From the NCBI GenBank assembly GCA_947649205.1, contig CANSQM010000007.1, forward strand, positions 1-64,000: DNA of 64,000 bases, in the 5' to 3' direction. Every line of letters begins with the position of its first letter. Positions within the stretch are counted from its first letter, which is position 1. Origin of the DNA: an uncultured Enterorhabdus sp. GTDB lineage: Bacteria > Actinomycetota > Coriobacteriia > Coriobacteriales > Eggerthellaceae. A program made the position numbers and the translations under genes. Shown here one piece after another: positions 50,311 to 58,700 of this stretch. A model generated the notes under the pieces. That model ran no database searches, was not told where the DNA came from, and saw nothing but the letters and a program-made list of their open reading frames with translations.

Positions 50311-50742
50311 CTACTGCCCGTGCTCTTTGCGGTAGCGGGCTAAGGCAGCATCGAAGCTGCCGACGGTGCGGCGATAGTGCAGGGTGTAGCCGGCGGTGAC
50401 GGACGCCAAGGTGACCAGGTAGATGGAAACGAACGTGATCCAGGCCCCCGCGCTATCGATAGGAAACCAGCCGCCCGCAGCCGCACATAGAGCGAGCACG
50501 GGCAGGGCCGTGATGCCGAAGCCCGCGATGCGCGCCGGGTAGCTTACCCGCGCGAGCACGGCTCCAGTGAACCAGAATGCCTGCAAGGCGCACAGGGCGG
50601 CGCAGGCGCCCAGGAGCGAGAGGGTGATGACGATGCCCTCTACCGGGCCGGCGAAGGCAAGGCCGATAACGCACCATAGGGCCATGGCGGCGGTGAAAAC
50701 CACGCAGGTGCGCGTGAGGGCGCCTTTGAGGAGCGTGTTCAT
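50311..50742 (-). CDS. DUF3021-like membrane protein
   Basis: A 143-residue protein with four hydrophobic helices. Proteins of the DUF3021 type are often next to LytTR regulators and modulate them. It starts at 50742 behind GAAAGGAAA, 67 bases after the LytTR gene, so they form an operon. Confidence 0.75.
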   Translation of the reverse strand: MNTLLKGALTRTCVVFTAAMALWCVIGLAFAGPVEGIVITLSLLGACAALCALQAFWFTGAVLARVSYPARIAGFGITALPVLALCAAAGGWFPIDSAGAWITFVSIYLVTLASVTAGYTLHYRRTVGSFDAALARYRKEHGQ

Positions 50743-50809
50743 GGGGGTTTCCTTTCTCGTGATACGACACTCAAGGGGTGCGACGGTGAAGCGGGGCGCC
50801 ACGCCGGCC

Positions 50810-51247
50810 CTACAGGCCGAGCTTGCGCTTGATGGCTGGGGCGTACTGGCGCGAGGCGACGACGTGCTCGCCGTTGGCCAGGATCAGCTCCAGGCGGGCG
50901 TTCAGCTGGGGGCGCAGGCCGCGCACGGCGTCGAAGTTCACGAGCAGCGACTTCGACGCGCGGACGAACTCGGTGCCGGCCAGCTGGTCCTCCAGCTCGT
51001 AGAGGCGCAAGGGGCTCTCCAGCACGCGGTCGCCCTCGTAGAGGAAGGTGCGCCCGTCCACGGTCTCGGCGTAGAGCACGTCCGCGGCCTCCACGAGGAA
51101 GGTGCCGTGCCCGTCGGTTCCCATAAGGCGCCGGTCGGCGGCGTTCGCCGCGGCCATGATGGCCTGCACGCGCCGGTCGATGGCGGGGCAGCGGATGGTC
51201 ACCTCCACCTCCTCTAGCTCGGGCCGCTCTTCCACCGTCAGCTTCAC
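50810..51247 (-). CDS. LytTR-family DNA-binding regulator
   Basis: A 145-residue protein. The C-terminal LytTR domain (DVLYAETVDGRTFLYEGDRVLESPLRLYELEDQLAGTEFVRASKSLLVNFDAVRGL and SRQYAPAIKRKL) binds DNA. The N-terminal ~45 residues are not a receiver domain. It starts with GTG behind AAAGGAGG. The pair with DUF3021 resembles known autoregulated LytTR systems. Confidence 0.9.
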   Translation of the reverse strand: MKLTVEERPELEEVEVTIRCPAIDRRVQAIMAAANAADRRLMGTDGHGTFLVEAADVLYAETVDGRTFLYEGDRVLESPLRLYELEDQLAGTEFVRASKSLLVNFDAVRGLRPQLNARLELILANGEHVVASRQYAPAIKRKLGL

Positions 51248-51285
51248 GGGGCCTCCTTTCGCTCTTCCGATGGCACCAGTGTGCC

Positions 51286-51331
51286 CCGAAAAAACAACAG
51301 GTGCAAGGGGCGCTAAGCCCACTTGCACCTG
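51286..51331 (-). terminator. Intrinsic terminator of the C69 dipeptidase gene
   Basis: CAGGTGCAAG (51298-51307) and CTTGCACCTG (51322-51331), with an inner GGC/GCC pair, form a stem. On the minus strand it is followed by TTGTTTTTT. It is 29 bases past the dipeptidase stop and just before the LytTR promoter region. Confidence 0.85.
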
Positions 51332-51359
51332 CGGAGCGCTATCCTGCAAAAACGGAAGA

Positions 51360-52931
51360 TCAGTGATCGTTCATGTTGAAGGCGTTCTTCATGGTGACGG
51401 TACGCTGGTCGAGCACGGTGCCCAAAAGCGCCTGGGTCTGGGCCTGCACCGAGTCTATGAGGGCCTGGTTGGCGGCGGCCAGTTCCGCCTGCACCGTGGC
51501 GTCGTCCATGACGTCCAGGTTCACCTTGCCCTCCTTCGCCAGGGCCTTCAGCTTGGCATCGGTCTCGTGCAGCGACTGGTAGCCCTGGGCCATGGTGTTC
51601 AGGCGGTAGCCCTGGATGGGCTCGTAGCTCTCGAAGAACTGCGGGTCGGCGAGGCCGGCCACAAGGCGGTTGTTCCAGTAGAGGCTGTCGGTGGTGACCG
51701 CGGTGGGCGTGTCAAGGTAGGCCGGCATGGTCGTCACGTTCGCGTACATGGCCACAGCGGTGTTGAAGGGGCCGGATGCCGGTGCGAACCAGTGCACGCC
51801 GCGCAGGGCCACGGGCACGTTCGGGCGGATGCAGAGCACCGAGCACTCAGAGGTGCGGTCGATGCCCACGTAGCGGTACTGGTGGCGCGTCTCGGGCGTG
51901 CCCTTGGTGCCGTAGGGGTCGTACTCGGTGCCGTCGTAGGTGGTGGCGAGCAGGTCCTTCACATCGGAGGCGGACAGCTTCTTATCGGGGCGCAGGGCCC
52001 AGGGAATGTCCAGGCTCTCGGGGCCGAAGGCGGGCGCCGGGCCCTGGAAGCGGGGGTCGGAGGGGGTCAGGCGACGGCAGAGGTACCACTTGCGCGGGGC
52101 GTTGTAGAGCTGGTCGAGCCAGGTATACGTGGAAAACGCGATGCGGGCGTTGAAGTAGCGGGGCAGTCCCTCCACGGTCTCGCCCGTGTCCCCCTCGTGG
52201 GCCGGCATGTCCATCAGCAAATCGTGATCCTTGATCCACTGGGCCAGGTCGGCGCTGCACATGTAGTCATGCTGCTCGCCCAAGGCATCGGCCAGATCGA
52301 AGTGATCGATGCCCTGGCGGTTCGGCTGCACTACGTAGCAGTCGTCGGGTACGCGGCGGGCGATCCAATGGTGGCCGCCGATGTTCTCCCAGTACCACAC
52401 GTCGTCGGCATCGCCGAAGGCCACGCCGTTGGTCTCGTAGGTGCCGTACTTCTCCACCAGCATGCCCAGCCGCTGCACGCCCTCCCGGGCGCTGTGGATG
52501 TAGGGCAGCGTGATGGTGGGCAGGTTCTCCTCGCCGATACCGCCGGGCACTTCGGGCCGGTAGTCGGCGTCGCCCGGCTTGCCTTGGGCCGGCTGGTACA
52601 CCACGAGCGGGTCGGCGCCGAGCACCCGGGCGTTGGCGGAAATGGTCTCGGTGGCCGACATGGACACGTTCGCCGCATTGATGCCGGTCTCGGCCCACAC
52701 GCCGTTTGAGGGATCGGCGTTCGGCGTGCAGGTGTAGCGCAGGGGGTTGTCGGGCAGCTCGATGGTGAGGTGGTTGGCCACGCCGGTGTAGGTGCGCGGC
52801 TGGTCTTCCGGCATCACCACGATGAGCTTCTTCGGATCGAACGAGAAATCCTCGCCGTCCTCGTTGCGGGCGACGATGGTGGAGCCATCATTGGTGGCGA
52901 GACGGCCGACGAGCAGCGATGTGCATGCCAT
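51360..52931 (-). CDS. pepD: C69-family dipeptidase (PepD-like)
   Basis: A 523-residue N-terminal-nucleophile hydrolase. The start MACTSLLVGRLATNDGSTIVARNED carries Cys3 as nucleophile; only the first two residues need removal. LNAE-like and DDVWYWENIGGHHW blocks are present. It cleaves dipeptides, probably in the cytoplasm, since no signal peptide is present. GGAGATACT precedes the ATG at 52931. It is followed by its own terminator. Confidence 0.92.
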   Translation of the reverse strand: MACTSLLVGRLATNDGSTIVARNEDGEDFSFDPKKLIVVMPEDQPRTYTGVANHLTIELPDNPLRYTCTPNADPSNGVWAETGINAANVSMSATETISANARVLGADPLVVYQPAQGKPGDADYRPEVPGGIGEENLPTITLPYIHSAREGVQRLGMLVEKYGTYETNGVAFGDADDVWYWENIGGHHWIARRVPDDCYVVQPNRQGIDHFDLADALGEQHDYMCSADLAQWIKDHDLLMDMPAHEGDTGETVEGLPRYFNARIAFSTYTWLDQLYNAPRKWYLCRRLTPSDPRFQGPAPAFGPESLDIPWALRPDKKLSASDVKDLLATTYDGTEYDPYGTKGTPETRHQYRYVGIDRTSECSVLCIRPNVPVALRGVHWFAPASGPFNTAVAMYANVTTMPAYLDTPTAVTTDSLYWNNRLVAGLADPQFFESYEPIQGYRLNTMAQGYQSLHETDAKLKALAKEGKVNLDVMDDATVQAELAAANQALIDSVQAQTQALLGTVLDQRTVTMKNAFNMNDH

Positions 52932-53150
52932 AGTATCTCCTCGGTTGGGGGCTTTTGTTACTGCCCCCATGGTGTGCCCGCCGCGCCCGGGCCCGGCGGC
53001 TCGCGGGCAACTTGTTCGAAGACCGTTGCCAGATGGCTGCGCCGCTGACAGGGAAGAAGACGTGGGGAAGGGGCCGCGCGGGGCGGCCCCGGAATGCCGG
53101 GGGACGGGGAAGGGGTTCCGAAGCCGCTCGGGTTGCCGGGGCGCGGGTCC

Positions 53151-54494
53151 CTAGGCGCGCTCGGCCTCGGAGGCGAAGGGAATCGGATCGGGGTGGGCCG
53201 TTTCCTCGTCGAGGTACTTCAGGCTGTGGGCGTTAAGGGCCCACAGCGTGATGAGCATCCAGCAGCCGGCCAGGCCGAGGGCGGCGGCAGCCACGCCCAC
53301 GCCCTCTACCACGAGCGAGGTGGCGAACACGGCCGCGGGGGCAGCGGCCAGGGTGAGCGAGTTCTGGGTCCCCAGGGCGCTTCCGCGCCTCTCGGCGGGA
53401 ATGCGGTCGAAGATGAAGAAGCCGAGCAGGGCCGAGATGGGGCCGGCCGACAGGCCCAGGATGAGGGCGCTGGCGATGAGCAGCGGGAACGAGGGCAGAA
53501 GGCCCAGGCCCAGGATGCCCAAGGCCGTGCCGGCGAGCGACAGGACGTACCAGGTGCGGCGGCGCAGCTTGTGGGCGATGGCCGCATAGCCCAGCGAGCT
53601 GACGAGCATGCCGGCGGACATGGCCGACAGCACGTAGCCGAGCAGTTCCGGCGAGCCGGCGGCGGTGAAGTGCACGGGCAGCACGAGGCCCTGGAGCGAG
53701 CCCATCACCATGACCACGCCGAAGCTGATGATCATCGAGGAGCGCAGCAGGGTATCGCTGGCGAACAGCACGCGCACGCCGTCACGCAGGGCGTGCCACA
53801 CGCCGGACATAAGGCCGCGCCGGGGCTGGCTGCTGACGGGAATGGCCGCGGCGGCCCCGGTGCCCGCGCCGTGCACGGCGCCGAGGGAACGGGGCAGCGT
53901 GAGGGTGACGAGGGCCGCGGCCAGCGACATGGCGGCGGTGAACCACAGGGCGTTCACGCTGCCCGCGAATCCCATGAGGAAGGCGGCCAGGGCCGGCCCC
54001 ACGATGACCACGAGGGAATCGAGGGACTGGGTGAGGCCCATGAACTTCTGTAGGCTGCGATTGTCACGCTCGCACACGGCCGGCACGAGGGAGTCGCGGG
54101 CGGTCATGCCGGGAATGTCGCCGATGGCGCCCAGAAGGCCGAGGGCAACGAACCAGCCGAAGGACAGCCCCCAGATCATATCGACGATGGGCAGGAGGGC
54201 CACACTGGCCGCCGACAGGATGTCGGAGACGATGGACACGTTGCGGCGGTTGAAGCGGTCGGTGAGCGCTCCGCCGATGAGGCCGATGAGGAACTGGGGC
54301 ACGGCGCAGATGAGCGCGAGGGTGCCGGCGGCCAGGGCGTCGCCGGTGGTGGCGAGCAGCACGAGCGGCAGGACGACGCCGGCCACGGAGTTGCCGAGCA
54401 GCGAGCATGCGCAGGACAGCAGGTAGCGCGGGGCGACGTTGCGGGGACGATGGGGCGGTCGGGGCACGCGGGCCACGGGAGCGGCGGGGGACAT
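53151..54494 (-). CDS. Major facilitator superfamily exporter
   Basis: A 447-residue, about 12-helix MFS protein with the loop-2/3 motif GGALTDRFNRRNV and, at the half-point, LRRRTWYVLSLAG. It resembles drug-efflux or siderophore-type MFS (MFS_3) transporters. The start at 54494 follows GAGAAAGG. It is downstream of and in the same direction as a MerR regulator, which may control it; a G-rich hairpin lies between. The 219 bases downstream of the dipeptidase hold no gene. Confidence 0.88.
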   Translation of the reverse strand: MSPAAPVARVPRPPHRPRNVAPRYLLSCACSLLGNSVAGVVLPLVLLATTGDALAAGTLALICAVPQFLIGLIGGALTDRFNRRNVSIVSDILSAASVALLPIVDMIWGLSFGWFVALGLLGAIGDIPGMTARDSLVPAVCERDNRSLQKFMGLTQSLDSLVVIVGPALAAFLMGFAGSVNALWFTAAMSLAAALVTLTLPRSLGAVHGAGTGAAAAIPVSSQPRRGLMSGVWHALRDGVRVLFASDTLLRSSMIISFGVVMVMGSLQGLVLPVHFTAAGSPELLGYVLSAMSAGMLVSSLGYAAIAHKLRRRTWYVLSLAGTALGILGLGLLPSFPLLIASALILGLSAGPISALLGFFIFDRIPAERRGSALGTQNSLTLAAAPAAVFATSLVVEGVGVAAAALGLAGCWMLITLWALNAHSLKYLDEETAHPDPIPFASEAERA

Positions 54495-54599
54495 GCGGGG
54501 GCCTTTCTCGAAGGGACAGGTGCGTTCGAGAAGGAAGTAAAAACTATGACGCAACGTCGGGGTCAACCGCCCTCACGGCTCCCATGAAGGAGTTGTGAA

Positions 54600-54638
54600 G
54601 AGAGCGGGGCGGGGAGGGGAGGGGTATGCCCCGCTCTC
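54600..54638. other. Inverted repeat enclosing a G-quadruplex motif
   Basis: GAGAGCGGGG (54600-54609) and CCCCGCTCTC (54629-54638) form a 10-pair stem. The plus strand between 54606 and 54624 is four runs of four G separated by single bases, the ideal four-stranded fold. It lies after the MerR stop and 106 bases before the MFS start. For these minus-strand genes the G-rich strand is the template. Confidence 0.6.
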
Positions 54639-54720
54639 CTTCCGGCCCCTTGGGCGATCCCCAAACGCCTTTTGTTCCAGCTGGGGCGGGCAAGGGCCGG
54701 GTAACGCGGCGCGCGGGCCT

Positions 54721-55590
54721 CTACGCGCTGCGGGGTGCGGTGCCGCCGGCTTCAGTGGTGCCGCCGGCTCGCTCTGCGCGCACGCGCTCGGCCATGATGG
54801 TCTCGATGCGCCGCTCGATGCGGTCGCAGACATCCTGCTGGGCCGGGTTGTTCCCCTCGAAGGCGATCTCGTCCAAGAACCGCTCCCGGTCGGTGGAGGG
54901 GCGCAGCCAGTTGGCCGTGTCGAAGCAGGCGATGACGGGGGCCAGCGCCTCGAGGGACTCTTCGACCAGGGCGGCCCGCTCCGTCTCGGGGGCATCGGCC
55001 GTCAGGGCGCCCAGGCGCTCGTCGAGCTGTTCCAGGGCCTGTACCAGGTTCTCGCTGGCAATGCACTCGATGACGCGCTCCAATTCGCCGAGCTCATCGT
55101 CGTCGTAGAGGTGACCGGCAACGATGAGGGCGGTGCGGTCGGCGGGGCTCGCGTCGGCAAGCGTGTCCACACCCGGCAGCATGCGCAGAACGCGGGAGAA
55201 GCGCACGGGCAGATCGGGATCGAGGTTCTCGGCGCGCAACGCGGCAATGGTGCGGCGCTGCTCCTGCAGGCGCTCGATTTCCAGGGCCAGCTCGCAATCG
55301 AGCTCTTCCAGGGCGCTCATCGGCGACGGCGCGGTGCCGGTCGTGGTGCTCCCGGTGTTCGGATCCGCCTTCGGCGCGTCCATCTCCTCGAGGACGGTGC
55401 CGATGCGGGCCAGGGGAAAACCCAGCGAGGCGAGGCGCTTGATGCGCAGGACCCGGGCCACGTCGGTGGCGGTGTAGTCGCGGTATCCGTTGTCCGATCG
55501 CGGGGGCTCGGGCAACAGCCCCAGGCTGTGGTAGTGCCGCAGCGTGCGCACCGATACTCCGGCCAGCTTCGCCACTTCGTTGCTGCGCAT
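54721..55590 (-). CDS. MerR-family transcriptional regulator
   Basis: A 289-residue protein with an N-terminal MerR winged helix (MRSNEVAKLAGVSVRTLRHYHSLGLLPEPPRSDNGYRDY) and a long C-terminal effector region of ~190 residues with two helical repeats, as in TipA-like or multi-drug regulators. No Cys suggests it does not sense metals. It likely controls the adjacent MFS gene and itself. It is divergent from lhr. Confidence 0.9.
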   Translation of the reverse strand: MRSNEVAKLAGVSVRTLRHYHSLGLLPEPPRSDNGYRDYTATDVARVLRIKRLASLGFPLARIGTVLEEMDAPKADPNTGSTTTGTAPSPMSALEELDCELALEIERLQEQRRTIAALRAENLDPDLPVRFSRVLRMLPGVDTLADASPADRTALIVAGHLYDDDELGELERVIECIASENLVQALEQLDERLGALTADAPETERAALVEESLEALAPVIACFDTANWLRPSTDRERFLDEIAFEGNNPAQQDVCDRIERRIETIMAERVRAERAGGTTEAGGTAPRSA

Positions 55591-55628
55591 GCATCCTCCC
55601 TTCTGCCAGGCCCCTTATCTTAGCGCGG

Positions 55629-55674
55629 TTTCCCTATTCTGGGAAATCGGTTGCGGGCCGTTTCGTTCTATAAT
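55629..55674. promoter_or_regulatory. Divergent promoter region of merR and lhr
   Basis: TTTCCC-TATTCT-GGGAAA (55629-55646) is a perfect inverted repeat and a likely MerR operator. TATAAT (55669-55674) is the lhr -10 box, 28 bases before its ribosome site region. On the minus strand TAAGAT near 55617 may be the merR -10. Confidence 0.5.
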
Positions 55675-55704
55675 CTTCATCGACGAACAGAAAAGGAGGC
55701 CATG

Positions 55705-58700
55705 ATGGAAGAGGGCGAGCGCTTGGCGTGGTTTGAGGCGATGGCGTCGTTCTCCGAGCCCGTGCGCACGTGGTTCGCTGACACGTTCGGCGCGCCCACG
55801 GCGGTGCAGGCGCGTGCCTGGAACGCCATCGCCCGGGGCGAGAACACGCTCGTGATCGCGCCGACGGGTTCGGGCAAGACGCTCGCGGCGTTTCTGTGGG
55901 CCATCGACGGGCTCATGGGCCAGAAGGCGGCCGCAGCGGCGCGGGGGGAGAAGTGGCCCCGGGGCGTGCGCGTGCTGTACGTATCGCCGCTGAAGGCCCT
56001 CGGTGCCGATGTGGATCGCAACTTGCAGGGCCCCCTGACGGCCATCTCCGCGCTCGTGGCTGCCGAGGCGGCGCGCGACGGGGCGAAAGCTCCCGAAGTG
56101 CGCACAGCCATGCGCACGGGCGACACCACAGCCGAAGAGCGCCGCAAGATCGCGCGCAATCCGCCCGACATTCTCATCACGACGCCCGAATCGCTCTATC
56201 TCATGCTCACGTCCCAGGCCTGCGAGGTGCTGCGCACGGTGGAAACGGTCATCGTGGACGAGGTACACGCCCTGGCCGGCGACAAACGGGGTGCCCACCT
56301 GTCCCTGTCCCTAGAGCGGCTGGATGATATCCTGGAGCGGCCGGCCCAGCGCATCGGCCTGTCGGCCACGGTGCGGCCGCGCGACGAGATAGCCCGGTTT
56401 CTGGGCGGGGCGCACCCGGTCACGGTGGTGGCCACCGAGGCTCCGCCGAGCCTGGATCTGTCGGTGCGGGTGCCGGTGCGCGACATGACGGCGGTGCCCA
56501 CCTACGACGGGTTCAAGGGCGCCGGCGACGGCCCCGTTCACATCGGAAGCGCTCCGCGACGGGCGGCCATCGAGACCGCCTGGAAGTCCGACCGGGCCCT
56601 GCGAGCGGCCATGGCCGAAGGGCCCGCCCCTGCGGCTCACCCCGATAGCCGCGTGGGTATGGCCTCTATCTGGCCGCATATCGAGGCGGCCATCCTCGAC
56701 GAGGTGCTGGCCCATACCTCTACCATCGTGTTCGTGAACTCCCGCGGCCTGTGCGAGCGGCTGACGGCGCGCTTGAACGAGCTGTACGCCAAACGCCTGG
56801 GGCTGGACGGCCCCCGCTCCGAGGTGGCCGGCTACTGGTCGGCTACTGGCAGCGCCGGTGCCGAAGGGGAGGGTTCGGCACCCGCGCCGTCGGTGCGCGG
56901 TATCCCCACGGGCGTCGACGCCATGGTCACGGCCCCGGGGTCGGGCTTCCGCTCGGATATCGGCTCCACCACGGCCCTCGTCACCACGCCCTCGGTGGTT
57001 ATCGCCAAGGCCCATCACGGCTCGGTGTCCAAGGAGAAGCGCCTTCAGGTGGAACGGGAGCTGAAGGCCGGCGAGCTGCCCTGTGTGGTGGCCACCTCCA
57101 GTCTGGAGCTCGGCATCGACATGGGTTCCATCGATCTGGTGCTGCAGGTGGCCGCGCCGCCCTCGGTGGCCAGCGGGCTTCAGCGGGTGGGCCGTGCGAA
57201 CCACCAGGTCGGTGGTCGGTCCCTCGGCATCATCTACCCCCGTACCCGGGTGGAGGTGCTCGACGCGGCGGTGATGGCCGCCGGCATGGAGGCCGGTGCC
57301 ATCGAGAGCACCTTCATGGTGCGCAACGCCTTAGACGTGCTGGCCCAGCAGACCGTGGCCGCCGTGGCCATGGCCCCCGACGGGCTGTCGGCCGACGCGT
57401 GGCTCGCCACGGTGCGGCGCTCGGCCTGCTACGCCGATCTGGGGCGTCGCTCCTTCGAGGGCGTCCTCGATATGCTGGCCGGCCGCTACGGGTCCGGGGA
57501 AATCGCCGAGTTCGCTCCGCGCATCCTGTGGGATCGGGAGACGGGGCTCTTGAAGCCGCGCCCCGGTTCGCAACGGCTGGCGGTAACCTCGGCGGGCACT
57601 ATTCCCGATCGGGGCATGTTCTCGGTGGTGCTGCCCGAGGGCGACGGGCGGCAGGGGCGCCGGCGCGTGGGGGAGCTCGACGAGGAGATGGTGATGGAAT
57701 CGCGGGTGGGTGACATCATCGCGCTTGGCACCAGTACCTGGCGCATCCAGGAGATCAGCGCCGACCGTGTGATCGTGGAGGCGGCGCCGGGACGGGCGGC
57801 GCGGCTGCCCTTCTGGCACGGTGAGGCCATCGGGCGCCCCTACGAGACGGGTCGCGCCCGCGGTGCTCTGGTGCGGGCCGCCGAGGGCGCCCTCGTCCGA
57901 ACGGGGGAGGCCCCGGAGGGGGCGTCGTCTTCCGGCGGGAGCGTGCTCGGTGCCTCGGTAGATGCAGAGGCCCTCAAGGCTGTCGTGTCGGCGGCTCTGG
58001 ACGAGGATGCCCGGCGCAACCTGGGGGCGCTCGTCGCGGCCCAGCGGGAATGCACGGGCGCCGTTCCTACGGATCGGCGGCTCGTGGTGGAGCAGTGCAC
58101 CGACGAGACGGGGGACTGGCGGGTCATCCTGCATTCCCCCTTCGGGCGCCGGGTGCACGAGCCCTGGGCTCTGGCCGTGGCCCATCGCATCACCACCACG
58201 CTGGGTTTCGATCCTCAAGTCTCGGCGGCCGATGACGGCATCCTGCTCCGCGTACCCCTCGGTGAAGATTCTCTGCCCGGCCCCGAACTATTCCTCTTCG
58301 ATCCCGATGAGCTGGAGGCCATCGTGCGCGAGCGCGTGGGCTTCACGGCTCTCTTTGCCGCCCGCTTCCGCGAATGCGCGGCCCGGGCCCTGCTCATGAC
58401 GCCCACGGCTCCGGGCAAGCGAGCGCCTCTGTGGCAGCAGCGCCTAAAGGGCGGCCAGCTGCTGGAGGCGGCCCGCCAGGAAGAGGACTTCCCCATTATC
58501 CTGGAGGCCATGCGCGAGTGCCTGCAGGATGTGTTCGACCTGCCGGCCCTGCGGGAGGTCATGGGCGGCTTGCAGGCGGGAACCATCAAGATCAGCGAGG
58601 CCCGCACCACGGTGCCGTCGCCCTTTGCGGCGCCGCTCGTGTTCGGGTACTTGGGCGAGCATCTCTACGAGGGCGACCTGCCCCACGCCGAGCGCCAGGC

